64,000 nt of DNA from Brevundimonas poindexterae (GCF_020524625.1 NZ_JAIVLL010000002.1:310001-374000); one strand, 5' to 3'. Counted from the stretch's first letter, positions 6,523-15,893 are shown. Numbers and translations are program-made. The notes: generated from the sequence alone by a model not told the origin.

Positions 6523-8568
6523 TCAGGGCTGCACCGGCGGCAGGGTCTCGCCGGCCACCGGGGCGACCGGGGCGGCCTCAAGGTACTGCGGGGGCACGGG
6601 CGGCTGGGTGCGGATGTAGTCGCGCAGCAGTTCGTCGAGGCTGGGCTCCTGATCCGGGGCCACGCGCAGCTGTTCCTGACGCATATAACCCCAGCGGTCG
6701 GCGGTCAGGCGCTGGGCGTCGGCCGGGCTGCGGATGATGGTCGGGCGGATGAAGATCATCAGATTGGTGCGGCCACGCTGGCGGCTCTCCGAGCGGAACA
6801 GGCCACCGATCAGCGGCACGTCGGACAGCACGGGGACGCGGTCGACCGACAGCCGGTCGTTCTGGTCCAGCAGGCCCCCGGCCACGGCGATGTCACCGTC
6901 GTCGACCACGAGGGTGGTCTCCAGCTCGCGCTTGTCGAGGATCAGGTCGTTGGCGTTGCTGCTGAGGATGCCGTTGATGCTCGACACCTCCTGGCGGATG
7001 AACAGGGTCACCGAGCCGCCGGCGTTGATCTGGGGCCGGACGATCAGCTTGACGCCGATGTCCTGACGCTGGGTCGTGCGGAAGGGATTGTCATTGCCGT
7101 TCAGCAGGGTCTCGCCGGTGGTGATCGGCACTTCCTGACCGACGAGGATGGTGGCCTCCTCATTGTCGAGGGTCATCAGCGAGGGGGTCTGCAGCAGGTT
7201 CGAGCCCGAGTCGGTCTTGGCCGCATTGATGATGAAGCCGAACAGGGCATCGCCGATCCGCCCGCCGCCGCCGCCGATGAAGCCGTTGGCGCCCAGCAGG
7301 CCATTGACCGCCGCGGTCGCCAGCTGGTCGCGCAGGGGATCGTCTGCATCCAGATCGCGACCGGCCAGCGCCCCGCCGACCGACAGCAGCGGCGCGGCCC
7401 GGTCGGTGTAGTTGGTCGCCAGGATCGGATTGCCGTCCTCGCCCGCCAGCAGCCACTGGACGCCCAGTTCGCGCACGGCATTGTCCGACAACTCGACGAC
7501 AATGGCCTCGATCAGGACCTGCTGGCGGCGGCGGTCCAGCTGGGCGATCACATCGCCCAGCATGCGCTGGGTCTCGGGCGGGGCCGAGATCACCAGGGCG
7601 TTGGCACCGGGATAGCGGGCGATGGTGGCGCGCTGGCCGGGCGCGGGCGGGGCCGCTGCACTGTCGGCTCCCTCGCCCCCCGCCGAAGCCGCCTCGGTCG
7701 AGACCGCCTGTCCGACGATCTGTTGCAGCACGGGCAGCAGTTGTTCGGCGTCGATGTGTTCGAGGAAGACCACGCGGACGTCGTCTGAGGTCAGGGCCCG
7801 CTGGTCGAGGTCGAAGATCAGCGACTGGACCCGGGTCAGGGCCGCGGGCTCGCCGCGCAGGACGATGGAGTTGGAACTCTCGACCGCCGTCACCTTGACC
7901 AGTCCCTGCCCCGCCTGACCCCCGACCGGGGCCAGCACCTCGTCCAGCACGGCGGCAATCTCGCGCGCCGAGGAGTTTTCGAGCGTGACGACGACGATGT
8001 CGGTGCGGTCCACGTCGATGCGCGCGATCAGGGCGCGCACGCGCGCCAGATTGTCGACGAAGTCCGCCACCACCACCGTATTGCTGTTGGGGTTGGCCAG
8101 CACCTGGCCCTGCGGCCCGACCAGCGGGCGAATGGTCTCGGCCGCCGAGGCCGCGTCGATGTGGTGCAGCTGGAAGACTTCGGTCGAGAAGCGCTCGGTC
8201 CCCACGGTCGCCGGCCCTTGCGCCGCACCCTGGGCTGGGGCGATGCGATAGGCGCCCGATCCGGTCGGGATGACCACCAGACCATTGGCGCGCAGGGTCG
8301 AGAGGAACACCTCATAGGTCTCGGCCGGCGTCAGGGGCCGGTCGCTGGTGACCGTCACCGTGCCGGTCACCGCCGGATCGACGATGAAGGTCCGGCCGGT
8401 CGAGCGGGCGATGTCCTGGATGAAGGCGCGGATGTCGGCACCCTGCACATTCAGGATCTGGCGCTCCTGGGCCCTGGCGGCGGTAAAGGGCAGCCCCGCC
8501 TGCACGACCAGGGCCGCAAGCATCAGGGCGGCCAGGCGGCCGAAAAGTCGGGAAGACGACCGGATCAC
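6523..8568 (-). CDS. gspD: Type II secretion outer-membrane secretin GspD
   Basis: Forms the outer-membrane secretin channel of the type II system. The protein is 681 residues with a signal peptide ending about ARA33|Q34. An N0 domain (ILNVQGADIRAFIQDIARSTG) and three N1-N3 repeats follow, the last holding an acidic Gly/Ala/Ser-rich loop near residues 292-312. The C-terminal secretin domain has the conserved VPVLSDVPLIGGLFRSE segment. It ends in a Pro-rich tail without an obvious pilotin-binding S domain. It overlaps gspC upstream by four bases. Confidence 0.97.
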   Translation of the reverse strand: MIRSSSRLFGRLAALMLAALVVQAGLPFTAARAQERQILNVQGADIRAFIQDIARSTGRTFIVDPAVTGTVTVTSDRPLTPAETYEVFLSTLRANGLVVIPTGSGAYRIAPAQGAAQGPATVGTERFSTEVFQLHHIDAASAAETIRPLVGPQGQVLANPNSNTVVVADFVDNLARVRALIARIDVDRTDIVVVTLENSSAREIAAVLDEVLAPVGGQAGQGLVKVTAVESSNSIVLRGEPAALTRVQSLIFDLDQRALTSDDVRVVFLEHIDAEQLLPVLQQIVGQAVSTEAASAGGEGADSAAAPPAPGQRATIARYPGANALVISAPPETQRMLGDVIAQLDRRRQQVLIEAIVVELSDNAVRELGVQWLLAGEDGNPILATNYTDRAAPLLSVGGALAGRDLDADDPLRDQLATAAVNGLLGANGFIGGGGGRIGDALFGFIINAAKTDSGSNLLQTPSLMTLDNEEATILVGQEVPITTGETLLNGNDNPFRTTQRQDIGVKLIVRPQINAGGSVTLFIRQEVSSINGILSSNANDLILDKRELETTLVVDDGDIAVAGGLLDQNDRLSVDRVPVLSDVPLIGGLFRSESRQRGRTNLMIFIRPTIIRSPADAQRLTADRWGYMRQEQLRVAPDQEPSLDELLRDYIRTQPPVPPQYLEAAPVAPVAGETLPPVQP

Positions 8569-9443
8569 GGGCGGGTCCTTACGGTGGTGGTCTGGGGGGT
8601 GCCGTCCCGCTCGAAGCGGATGACGGCTTCCGGCGCCTGGGCCAGATCGGTGCGCAGGCGATTGAGGGCAGAGGGGCCGTCCAGGGCGATGCCGTTGACC
8701 GACAGGATGACGTCGCCGGCCCGCAGTCCGGCGGCGGCCAGCTGGGGACTGTCGCCCCGGGCCGTGACGGTCAGGCCGTTGACCGACAGGCCCTGCATGC
8801 GGGGGCGCAGGCCGGCCTCGGCCATCAGACGCTCTGGGTCGACAACTGCGGCCGCGGTCGCCGCCGGAGCGGTCGGCGCCGGGCGCGGCGGAGCCACAAC
8901 CTGCGGCGTGGTCGGCGGTGGGGGCACGGACGCCGCCCCGACCGGCAATTCGCCAAAGTCGATGCGGCTGACCGAGGTGCCGCGCGCGACCGTCACATGG
9001 TCTTCGGCCACGGCGCGCAGGATCAGACCCGGCTGGATCTCCTCGCCGACCCCGACCGACAGCTGGGTGCCGTCGGGCAGACCGAGGATGGCCGAGCCGC
9101 CCCCGCCGGCACCGGCCCGCACGCCGAACAGGCGCAGTTGCTCGCTGCCCGCCTGGGTGATGCCCGCCAGACTGCTGGGCTCGCCCGTGTGGAAGAAGGC
9201 ATCGAAGCGCGACAGGACCCCGGCGTCTGCGACCGGCGCCTCACCGGGTAAAGCGGTTGGAGCCGGCGCCACCAGCAGGGCACCCAGCCGCACCAGCTGG
9301 ATGAGGATCAGGAGGGCGAGCGCGATCTCGGCCCAGCGACGTGGCGCGGGCAGACGCAGGCCCGTCCCGGCCGCCGTCTCACGACGGGCGGGCCAGGCGA
9401 TCGGCCAGACCTGGGAGATGGATACGCTGCGGATCACCGACAC
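8565..9443 (-). CDS. gspC: Type II secretion protein GspC
   Basis: Inner-membrane protein that connects the GspLMF platform to the GspD secretin. The protein is 292 residues: a short cytoplasmic N-terminus, one transmembrane segment (about 38-59), a homology-region domain (about 90-165), a Pro/Ala-rich linker and a C-terminal PDZ-like domain (LRAGDVILSVNGIALDGPSA). It is the first gene of the gsp operon, so the promoter should lie between 9444 and the tRNA at 9655. A small inverted repeat (GTCCGC-N7-GCGGAC, 9499-9517) is the only structure I see there. Confidence 0.92.
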   Translation of the reverse strand: MSVIRSVSISQVWPIAWPARRETAAGTGLRLPAPRRWAEIALALLILIQLVRLGALLVAPAPTALPGEAPVADAGVLSRFDAFFHTGEPSSLAGITQAGSEQLRLFGVRAGAGGGGSAILGLPDGTQLSVGVGEEIQPGLILRAVAEDHVTVARGTSVSRIDFGELPVGAASVPPPPTTPQVVAPPRPAPTAPAATAAAVVDPERLMAEAGLRPRMQGLSVNGLTVTARGDSPQLAAAGLRAGDVILSVNGIALDGPSALNRLRTDLAQAPEAVIRFERDGTPQTTTVRTRP

Positions 9444-9654
9444 TTGCCCCGCCGACCCGAACCGGGCCCCTGAAATCTTCAGGAGACGGACAAGTGACGT
9501 CCGCTCCGATTGCGGACGGTCTTACCCCGGACCCGATCACCCGAGCCCGCGCGGCTTGATGACATTGCGGCGTCTGAATCGCGAAGATTGCTCCGAACGC
9601 GGAGCCAGTTTCGCGGCGGCGTCACCGTCGCGCTGATCGCGGCACAGCAGACGC

Positions 9655-9728
9655 TGGAGCGGGTGAAGGGAATCGAACCCTCGTCGTCAGCTTGGGAAGC
9701 TGCTGCTCTACCATTGAGCTACACCCGC
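9655..9728 (-). tRNA. tRNA-Gly (anticodon CCC), CCA encoded
   Basis: A complete 74-nt cloverleaf on the minus strand. The acceptor stem is GCGGGTG/CACCCGC, the D arm GCTC...GAGC, the anticodon loop TTCCCAA with anticodon CCC, and the T arm GAGGG-TTCGATT-CCCTT. The discriminator is T followed by encoded CCA. It reads GGG glycine codons. It stands alone between gspC and arfB. Confidence 0.97.
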
Positions 9729-9787
9729 GTGACCGTGCGGTCGGGGCGAGCATAGTGTGGCGGCGGGCGGCGCGCTAGACTGTCGGG

Positions 9788-10189
9788 ATGATCCGTATCG
9801 GCGAGGACGAGCTTGAATTCCGGTTCTTTCGGGCCGGGGGCCCGGGGGGCCAGAACGTCAACAAGGTGGCGACGGCGGTCGAGCTGCGCTTTGACGCCCG
9901 GGGCTCGCCCAGCCTGCCGGAGGGCGTGCGCGCGCGGCTGCTGAAGGCGGCGGGGCGGCGGCTGACCCTGGAGGGGATTCTGGTGCTGACGGCGACGCGC
10001 TTTCGCACGCAGGAGCGCAATCGTCAGGACGCCATCGACCGGCTGCATGCCCTGATCGATTCGGTGACGGCACCGCCGCGGCCGCGGATTGCGACCCGGC
10101 CCACGCGGGCGTCAAAGGAACGGCGGCTCAAGGCCAAGACGCGCCGGTCGCAGATCAAGAGCGCCCGGGGCCGCCCGGACGCGGACTAG
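9788..10189 (+). CDS. arfB: Alternative ribosome-rescue factor ArfB (YaeJ-type peptidyl-tRNA hydrolase)
   Basis: Releases nascent chains from ribosomes stalled without a stop codon. The 133-residue length is typical. The catalytic GGQ lies at residues 20-22 within AGGPGGQNVNK. The C-terminal tail is Lys/Arg-rich (KERRLKAKTRRSQIKSARG), as expected for the part that enters the empty mRNA channel. It lacks the other domains of RF1 and RF2. The stop is shared as CTAG with the convergent gene at 10186. Confidence 0.95.
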   Translation: MIRIGEDELEFRFFRAGGPGGQNVNKVATAVELRFDARGSPSLPEGVRARLLKAAGRRLTLEGILVLTATRFRTQERNRQDAIDRLHALIDSVTAPPRPRIATRPTRASKERRLKAKTRRSQIKSARGRPDAD

Positions 10190-10701
10190 TTGGCGGTCGG
10201 GGCGGCTTCAGCGGCGGCTTCGGCCGGGGCCTCGCGGAACAGCAGCACGGCGATGTGGTCGTCGGCATCGAAGCCGATCACCCATTGGGTCACCAGTTCC
10301 GAGAAGCGCACCTCGAACATGTCGGCCCCGTTCTGGCGCCCGACATAGGTGATGTCCTCGAGGTCGCCGAAGCTCTGGATGGCGCCGGTCAGATCGGCCT
10401 CGACCGGGCGCAGGCGACCGGCCACATCCTCGCTGAAGGCGGTGAAGTCGAGCGCGCCGTCCTGGGCGTCCTCGATGACGGCCATCAGGGTCTCGCGGCC
10501 ACGGGCGACGTCGGGGGCCTCGTCCGTCGGAGCGGCCTGGACCGGCGCGGGGGCCGCCGCGCGGGGCGAATTGTCAAAGGCGTTCGGCAGGCTGGCCGCA
10601 GCCGCGTCCTGGGCGAAGGCGGTGCCGGACGTCAGGCCGAGGACGAGGCCGCAGGCCAGTGCGGCACCCGCGACGGTGAACGGCTTTCCAGTGATACGCA
10701 T
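10186..10701 (-). CDS. Hypothetical secreted protein, 171 aa
   Basis: I do not recognise a family. The protein has a clear Sec signal peptide (MRITGKPFTVAGAALACGLV..., cleavage near AFA|QD, residue 30). An Ala/Pro-rich low-complexity stretch follows, then an acidic globular part of about 100 residues (roughly 65-160) that could be a small periplasmic domain. The tail is Ala/Glu-rich. Its stop overlaps the convergent arfB stop in CTAG. It lies downstream of ubiB on the same strand but has about 48 bases of its own leader, so it may be transcribed separately. Confidence 0.75.
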   Translation of the reverse strand: MRITGKPFTVAGAALACGLVLGLTSGTAFAQDAAAASLPNAFDNSPRAAAPAPVQAAPTDEAPDVARGRETLMAVIEDAQDGALDFTAFSEDVAGRLRPVEADLTGAIQSFGDLEDITYVGRQNGADMFEVRFSELVTQWVIGFDADDHIAVLLFREAPAEAAAEAAPTAN

Positions 10702-10749
10702 GCCTTGCCTCCGGCTGTGGCGGTACGGAACTGCCCTACATTTGCGCTG

Positions 10750-12276
10750 TCAAAGCGACAGAACAAGGGCAGCCGTTGCGGCACCCAGCGCCACAATTGA
10801 CAGAACCGTGGGCCACCAGGAGGGGCGCGGCACCACGACCACCGGGGCGACCGGGGCGCCGTCGGTCTCGCGGTGCAGGCGCTGGGACAGGGCGCGGAGG
10901 CCGGTGACGACCTCCTCGAGCGCATCGCGCACCTGGGCCTGCGGCCCCAGCTCGCGGCGGATCCAGCGCTCGACCACCGGGCGGGCGGCCGCCCACAGGT
11001 CGTGGTCGGGGTTCAGGCGGCGGGCCACGCCCTCGACCGAGACCATGGTCTTTTGCAGCAGGATCAGCTCGGGCCGCAGCCGCATGTCGAACAGGGCGGT
11101 GATCTCGAACAGCTGGCCCAGCAGACGGCCCATGGAGACCTGACTGGCCTGTTTGCCGATCACGGGCTCGCCCACGGCGCGCAGGGCCTGGGCGAAGGCC
11201 TCGACCGAATGGCTGGGCGGCACATAGCCGGCCTCGAAATGGACGCGGGCGATGCGGTCATAGTCGCGGCTGAGGAAGCCCCAGAGGATTTCGGCGAGGT
11301 AGCGGCGCTCTTCCTTGCCCAGCCGGCCGACAATGCCGAAGTCGACCGCCACCAGCCGCGCGGGCGGGTAGGCGAACAGGTTTCCCTCGTGCAGGTCGGC
11401 GTGGAAGGTGCCGTGGTCCAGCGCCTGGATCAGGAAGGCGCGCACCACATTGTCGGCCAGGGCGTCGGTATCCAGCCCCGGCTGTTCGCGACAGGCGGGA
11501 TCGGTCATGGGCAGGCCCTCGGCCCATTCCAGTGTCAGCACCCGCTTGCCGACCCCGTCCCAGACGACGCCGGGCGCGGTCATCAGGGCGCCGTCCCCGG
11601 CCTCGCCCTTCTGCATGACCTCGCCCATTTCCGAGGCGGCGGCGGCCTCGAGCCGCATGTCCAGCTCCAGCTCCATCGAGCGGGCGATGGTCTCGACAAA
11701 GGCGCGGGGCTCCAGACGGCGGGCCGGGGCGACGAAACGCTCGGCCCATCCGGCCGCGAGGCGCAGGGCGTCCAGCCCCTCGGCCACGCGCCCCTCGACG
11801 CCGGGGCGCAACACCTTGACCGCCACCTTGCGGCCGTCCTGCAGATGGGCGGCGTGGGCCTGGGCCAGGGAGGCGGCGGCGATCGCGGGCTGCAGGTCGA
11901 CGAACAGACTCTCGACCGGGCGGCCGAGGGCGCGCTCGATCTCGATGCGGGCCTGCTCCAGCGGGAAGGGCGGAAGGCGATCCTTGAGACGGCCGAGATC
12001 GAGCGCGAATTGGGTGCCGAAGATGTCGGCCCGGGTCGCCAGCACCTGACCCAGTTTGATGGCGGCCGGACCCAGCTTTTCAAGCGCGCGCCCGACCCGC
12101 TCGCCGGGGCGGCCGGTCCGGGCCTCGCGCCCCGAGAACAGGTGCAGCAGGGCCGCCACGGGGCGCAGCCAGGCGGGCAGCAGCGGAGTGATCTCGCGCG
12201 GCAACAGGGCGTCGTGGCGGATCAGGATCCAGCCCCAGCCGATCAGGCGCAGGGCCGCGGCCACCGGGTGGCGCAC
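10750..12276 (-). CDS. ubiB: Ubiquinone biosynthesis protein UbiB (ABC1/ADCK-type kinase-like ATPase)
   Basis: Membrane-associated kinase-like ATPase needed for ubiquinone synthesis. The protein is 508 residues from a GTG at 12276. Seen in order are the family KxGQ motif (KLGQ, 74-77) and the ATP-binding lysine strand (VAVKVL, about 151-156). The catalytic loop DLHEGN (294-299) and metal-binding VDFG (311-314) follow. A C-terminal hydrophobic segment (VLSIVALGAATAALVLSL) anchors it to the membrane. It follows ubiE on the same strand with about 50 bases between, the usual alphaproteobacterial pairing. The reading frame remains open upstream, so a slightly longer N-terminus is possible. Confidence 0.95.
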   Translation of the reverse strand: MRHPVAAALRLIGWGWILIRHDALLPREITPLLPAWLRPVAALLHLFSGREARTGRPGERVGRALEKLGPAAIKLGQVLATRADIFGTQFALDLGRLKDRLPPFPLEQARIEIERALGRPVESLFVDLQPAIAAASLAQAHAAHLQDGRKVAVKVLRPGVEGRVAEGLDALRLAAGWAERFVAPARRLEPRAFVETIARSMELELDMRLEAAAASEMGEVMQKGEAGDGALMTAPGVVWDGVGKRVLTLEWAEGLPMTDPACREQPGLDTDALADNVVRAFLIQALDHGTFHADLHEGNLFAYPPARLVAVDFGIVGRLGKEERRYLAEILWGFLSRDYDRIARVHFEAGYVPPSHSVEAFAQALRAVGEPVIGKQASQVSMGRLLGQLFEITALFDMRLRPELILLQKTMVSVEGVARRLNPDHDLWAAARPVVERWIRRELGPQAQVRDALEEVVTGLRALSQRLHRETDGAPVAPVVVVPRPSWWPTVLSIVALGAATAALVLSL

Positions 12277-12326
12277 CGGCAGGGTCCGGGGCGGAGGCGG
12301 AGGCTGTCGGAACAGACGGGCCAGGG

Positions 12327-13115
12327 TCAGATCGCCCAGGCGTGGTGCAGCGCGGCAATGCCGCCGGACAGATTGGTCACGCTGACATTCGAGAAGCCGG
12401 CCTGCTCGATCATGGCCTTGAAGGTCTGCTGGTCGGGGAAGCGGCGGATGCTCTCGACCAGATACTGGTAGCTGTCGCGATCGCCGGCGACCCAGCCGCC
12501 GATGCGGGGGATCATCCGGAACGACCAGGCGTCATACGCCTTGGCCAGCGCCTCGCTGGTGGGATGGGAGAATTCGAGGCAGAGGAAACGACCGCCGGGC
12601 TTGAGCACGCGCCGGGCCTCGGCGAGGGCTTCCTCGATCCGGGCCACATTGCGGATGCCGAAGCCGATCGAATAGGCGTCGACCGAGGCATCGGGCAGCG
12701 GCAGGGACAGGGCGTCGCCCACCATCCAGGTCACCTCGGGCGAGGCCTCGCGGGCGCCGGCCTCGCGCGCCCGGCCAGCGGCGATCATCTCGGCATTGTA
12801 GTCGAGCACCAGCACGGTGGCCGGTTCGCCCCCGCTGCGGGCAGCAGCCTTGCGGGCCAGTTTCGCATAGCGCAGGGCCAGATCGCCCGTGCCGCCGGCG
12901 ACGTCCAGTATGACCTCGCCCGGACGGGGGTTGAGACGGGCGGCCGCGGCGTCCTTCCACAGGCGGTGCACGCCGCCGCTCATCAGGTCGTTCATCCGGT
13001 CATAGGACGGGGCGACGCTGTCGAACACGCCGCGCACCCGGCGCACCTTCTCGTCGCGCGGCATGTCGCGGTAGCCGAAGGGCGAGAGGGACGGATCGGG
13101 GGAGGAAGCGCTCAT
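12327..13115 (-). CDS. ubiE: Ubiquinone/menaquinone biosynthesis C-methyltransferase UbiE
   Basis: SAM-dependent C-methyltransferase of quinone biosynthesis. The protein is 262 residues from the ATG at 13115. It contains the family signature [19 protein letters not shown] near the N-terminus and the SAM-binding glycine motif [11 protein letters not shown]. It also has [23 protein letters not shown] and the C-terminal [15 protein letters not shown]. An ATG at 13151 would add 12 residues of no obvious conservation. ubiB follows on the same strand, so the two probably form a quinone-synthesis unit. Confidence 0.96.
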   Translation of the reverse strand: MSASSPDPSLSPFGYRDMPRDEKVRRVRGVFDSVAPSYDRMNDLMSGGVHRLWKDAAAARLNPRPGEVILDVAGGTGDLALRYAKLARKAAARSGGEPATVLVLDYNAEMIAAGRAREAGAREASPEVTWMVGDALSLPLPDASVDAYSIGFGIRNVARIEEALAEARRVLKPGGRFLCLEFSHPTSEALAKAYDAWSFRMIPRIGGWVAGDRDSYQYLVESIRRFPDQQTFKAMIEQAGFSNVSVTNLSGGIAALHHAWAI

Positions 13116-13190
13116 GGCGGGCGGTTTAGCCTGTCGGTGCGGCGGCGTCACCGGTCCGTGTGGTCGCGGGCGTCAGGCACATACTCCGGA

Positions 13191-13904
13191 TCAGGCGGCC
13201 ACGCGTCGCGGCTGGCCCAGATCGGCCATCACCCCGCGCACCAGACCGTAACAGCCGCAGGCCGCCCCCTCGAGCGCGTCGCGGTCCAGAACCTCGACCC
13301 AGCCGCGGCCCCGCCGGATCAGGCCGCGGCCCTCCAGCTCGGCGCCAACCTCGCTGACGGTCGCCCGACGCACGCCGAGCATGCCGGCCACATCGGCCTG
13401 GGTCAGCTCGAGCCGGGCGCTGTCGGTGCGATCCTGGGTCGCCAGCAGCCAGCGGGCGAGGCGCTGGTCCAGCCGGTGCTGGGCGTTGCAGGCGGCGGAC
13501 TGCTGGACCTGGGCCATCAGCCCCTCGGTGAAGCGGGACAGGGCGGCGCGCATGGGCGCGCTCTCGGCCAGCAGTTCGGCAAAGGTATCGGCGTCGCAGC
13601 AGGCGGCCACGCCCTCGATCTGGCAGATGGCGCGGGTCGCGGCGCGCCCGTTCAGCGGACCGCAGGTGACGCCGACCAGACCCTCGCGACCGATGGCGGC
13701 GGTCTCCACGGCATGGCCCTCGTCCAGCACGGTCATCAGGGAGACCACCCCGTGCAGGGGGAACCAGATGCAGTCCACGGCCTCGCCGATGTCGTACAGC
13801 ATCAGGCCCGTGTCGAACGGGCGCTCGGTCAGATGCGGAGCCAGCCGCTTGCGATCCACGGGACGAAGCGTCGCCAGCCACAGATTGTCGGTGAACGCAT
13901 CCAT
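13191..13904 (-). CDS. Crp/Fnr-family transcriptional regulator
   Basis: A 237-residue regulator with an N-terminal cyclic-nucleotide-binding-like beta barrel (about 10-120). A dimerisation helix and a C-terminal winged helix-turn-helix follow (LTQADVAGMLGVRRATVSEV, about 167-186). It lacks the N-terminal cysteine cluster of oxygen-sensing Fnr. The CNB domain does not show the cAMP phosphate-binding RGE pattern, so its ligand is unknown. The ATG at 13904 has GGGAGG six bases upstream and was preferred over 13949. It is divergent from phhB, with 113 bases between starts. The target genes are not evident. Confidence 0.88.
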   Translation of the reverse strand: MDAFTDNLWLATLRPVDRKRLAPHLTERPFDTGLMLYDIGEAVDCIWFPLHGVVSLMTVLDEGHAVETAAIGREGLVGVTCGPLNGRAATRAICQIEGVAACCDADTFAELLAESAPMRAALSRFTEGLMAQVQQSAACNAQHRLDQRLARWLLATQDRTDSARLELTQADVAGMLGVRRATVSEVGAELEGRGLIRRGRGWVEVLDRDALEGAACGCYGLVRGVMADLGQPRRVAA

Positions 13905-14017
13905 GCGAAACCTCCCTCGAACTGAGCAAGCAACGACAAGCTTGACCATTCGGTTCCCGCCTTTCGGAAGCGACGAAGGGCGGTCTATAGAGGGCGGAAC
14001 AACAAGGGAGTGACGCC

Positions 14018-14320
14018 ATGGGCGAGACGATCGGGGCCGAAAAGGCCGTCCAGACCCTCACGGACTGGTCGGTCGATGCGGGCGAGGGCGACGCCATCCA
14101 GCGGACCTTCCGCTTTGCTGACTTCAACGCCGCCTTCGGCTTCATGACCCGCGTGGCCCTGATGGCGGACAAGCGCGACCACCACCCGGAATGGTTCAAT
14201 GTGTACGACTGCGTCGAGGTGAGGCTGACCACCCACGATGCCGGGGGCGTGACCGACAAGGATGTCGAGCTGGCCCGCTTCATGGACACCGTCGCCGCCG
14301 CCATGGGAGCCCGCGCATGA
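14018..14320 (+). CDS. phhB: Pterin-4a-carbinolamine dehydratase
   Basis: Dehydrates 4a-hydroxytetrahydropterin during pterin recycling for aromatic amino-acid hydroxylases. The 100-residue length is normal. The signature [19 protein letters not shown] carries the catalytic histidine pair, and [16 protein letters not shown] follows. GGGAG lies seven bases upstream of the ATG. The end overlaps the next gene as ATGA, so the short-chain dehydrogenase is translationally coupled. No phenylalanine hydroxylase is present nearby. Confidence 0.95.
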   Translation: MGETIGAEKAVQTLTDWSVDAGEGDAIQRTFRFADFNAAFGFMTRVALMADKRDHHPEWFNVYDCVEVRLTTHDAGGVTDKDVELARFMDTVAAAMGARA

Positions 14321-15099
14321 CCGATCGCGTCAAGGACAAGACCATCCTGATCACCGGGGCCGCCGGCGGACTGGGCCAGGCCATGGCCCTGCGCCTGCTG
14401 GAGGAAGGCGCCAGCGTTGCCCTGACGGATCTGGACCTCGGTACGGTCGAGGCCCTGCGGGACCGGCTGGCGGCAGATCACCCGGGGCGGGTGTTTGCCT
14501 TCGCCCAGGACGTCACCCGCGAGGACGACTGGGTGCGGGTGGTGGCCGATGCGGTCGCGGCCATGGGCGGCCTGTCGGTGCTGATCAACAATGCCGGGAT
14601 CGGCGGCGAGCTGCGCTATGCCGAGGCCGACAGCCTTGAGAACTGGCGCAAGGTCCAGGCCGTCAACATCGAGAGCATCATGCTGGGCTGCAAGCACGCC
14701 ATGCCGCACCTCAGGGCCTCCGCGCCGGCGTCGATCATCAACCTGTCGTCGGTGGCGGGACTGGCCGCCGCCCCGGGGATGGGGGCCTATAACGCCACCA
14801 AGGCCGCCGTCTGGATGTACACCAAGACCATCGCGCTGGAGGCCGCCAAGCAGGACTGGAACGTGCGCTGCAACTCGGTGCACCCGGTCTTCATCAAGAC
14901 GCCGATCCTCGATCCCTTCATCGCCATGGCCGGCGGCGACGAGGCCAAGGCCCACGAGCGGCTGACGCGCGGCATTCCGATGAAGCGCATCGGCGAGCCC
15001 GACGATGTGGCCTGGTGCGTGGTCTATCTGGCCTCGGACGAGTCCAAATTCGTGACCGGCAGCGAGTTCAAGATCGACGGCGGCATGCTGGCGCAGTGA
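14317..15099 (+). CDS. Short-chain dehydrogenase/reductase (SDR)
   Basis: A 260-residue classical SDR, NAD(P)-dependent. The cofactor motif TGAAGGLG lies near residue 13, with NNAG near 92. The catalytic residues are Ser in INLSSV, then YNATK. The C-terminus [13 protein letters not shown] is typical of cyclopentanol or 3-hydroxyacyl dehydrogenase-like enzymes. The ATG at 14317 overlaps the phhB stop. The substrate cannot be read from sequence. Coupling to phhB might suggest pteridine reduction, but this is weak because the protein looks like a general-purpose SDR. A CCGGGC-CTTC-GCCCGG stem (15174-15189) follows it. Confidence 0.9.
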   Translation: MTDRVKDKTILITGAAGGLGQAMALRLLEEGASVALTDLDLGTVEALRDRLAADHPGRVFAFAQDVTREDDWVRVVADAVAAMGGLSVLINNAGIGGELRYAEADSLENWRKVQAVNIESIMLGCKHAMPHLRASAPASIINLSSVAGLAAAPGMGAYNATKAAVWMYTKTIALEAAKQDWNVRCNSVHPVFIKTPILDPFIAMAGGDEAKAHERLTRGIPMKRIGEPDDVAWCVVYLASDESKFVTGSEFKIDGGMLAQ

Positions 15100-15648
15100 C
15101 GCTTTCACGGTTCTCCTGACGAGCCTGAGCGCCTCTCGCCGCGCGCGACGGAGGGTGGAGGGCAGGCGGAGCGCCGGGCCTTCGCCCGGAGAAGATGAGT
15201 ATTACCGTTTCGACGAAGACCGACGCTCCGCGCGGTGGTTTTCCGGAAGCTTGCGTCGGGTGGCCGTATTCGGGCCTTACCGCAGCGCCTCCGACGGGCG
15301 GGCTGAACCTGCGTTCAGTCCCGGAACGGCCGAGTATCCCCCTCGACCCTTGCCTCGATCACGCACCCGGAGGCGGAGATCGAGGGTGTTTGAAGGTGGG
15401 CCTATCGCTCGGCTCGCGGAGCCTCGCTGCTTGAGGCCCGAAAGCCGGGTGTGGGCGTCCTCCAACCCCGCTCCATCGCTCCCGCCACTCACAAGGTCGC
15501 AGGCCTTACGAGCCCTCCGCGCGACGGGACGGGAGGAGGTTTGCACAGGCCCGGAGTGAGGCGAGGAAGTCGGGGCGGGAAATGGTGGGGGTGTTGAAAG
15601 GGTTGGGGAATTTCGACGCTGCTTTCATAGCTGTGCCCTTTAGCCCAT
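15100..15648. other. Gene-free stretch with no convincing coding sequence
   Basis: About 550 bases between the SDR stop and the repeats at 15649. The short open frames on both strands have Arg/Pro/Ser-rich translations without family resemblance, and none has a plausible ribosome-binding site. The one clear structure is the CCGGGC/GCCCGG stem-loop at 15174-15189, without a T-run, a possible transcript end for the SDR gene. I cannot identify an RNA gene or pseudogene here. Confidence 0.6.
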
Positions 15649-15740
15649 CGTCATCCTCCGACTTGATCGGAGGATCGGTCCATCCAGACCGTCTCCCGTC
15701 GCGGGCGGCACCGATCCTCGGGTCAAGCCCGAGGATGACG
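15649..15740. repeat. REP-like pair of inverted palindromes
   Basis: Two imperfect hairpins face each other. The left arm is GTCATCCTCCGA-loop-TCGGAGGATCGGT; the right arm is ACCGATCCTCGGG-loop-CCCGAGGATGAC. The arms are also reverse complements of each other, so the whole could form one larger stem. This is the layout of paired REP/BIME elements in extragenic DNA. It sits directly before another repeat at 15751. Confidence 0.8.
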
Positions 15741-15750
15741 GGCTTTCTGT

Positions 15751-15885
15751 CTCCTCCCTAACGAAGTTGGGGAGGTGGATCGGGGGCGATAGCCACCGAG
15801 ACGGAGGGGCTCTGGAGGGGTGTGCATCCGGTGAAGAGCCCCTCCACCGCTACGCGGTCCCCCTCCCCATCAAGATGGGGAGGAG
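15751..15885. repeat. Palindromic repeat element, copy C (intergenic)
   Basis: A 135-bp element related to the two copies in gspG/gspH. The shared parts are CTCCTCCC...TTGGGGAGG at one end, CCCCTCCACCGC near the middle, and GGTCCCCCTCCCC-loop-GGGGAGGAG at the other end. It ends nine bases before the stop codon of the convergent DUF885 gene, so here it lies outside coding sequence and may act as a transcript-end hairpin. Confidence 0.82.
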
Positions 15886-15893
15886 ACGGTTAG

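Noticed and set aside
9499..9517. GTCCGC-N7-GCGGAC inverted repeat upstream of gspC
   Set aside because: A 6-bp stem is common by chance at this GC content. It is mentioned under gspC but not called as a regulatory site.
13126..15108. 660-codon minus-strand open frame across phhB and the SDR gene
   Set aside because: It lies antisense to two well-recognised genes with clear motifs, and its composition is typical of a shadow frame.
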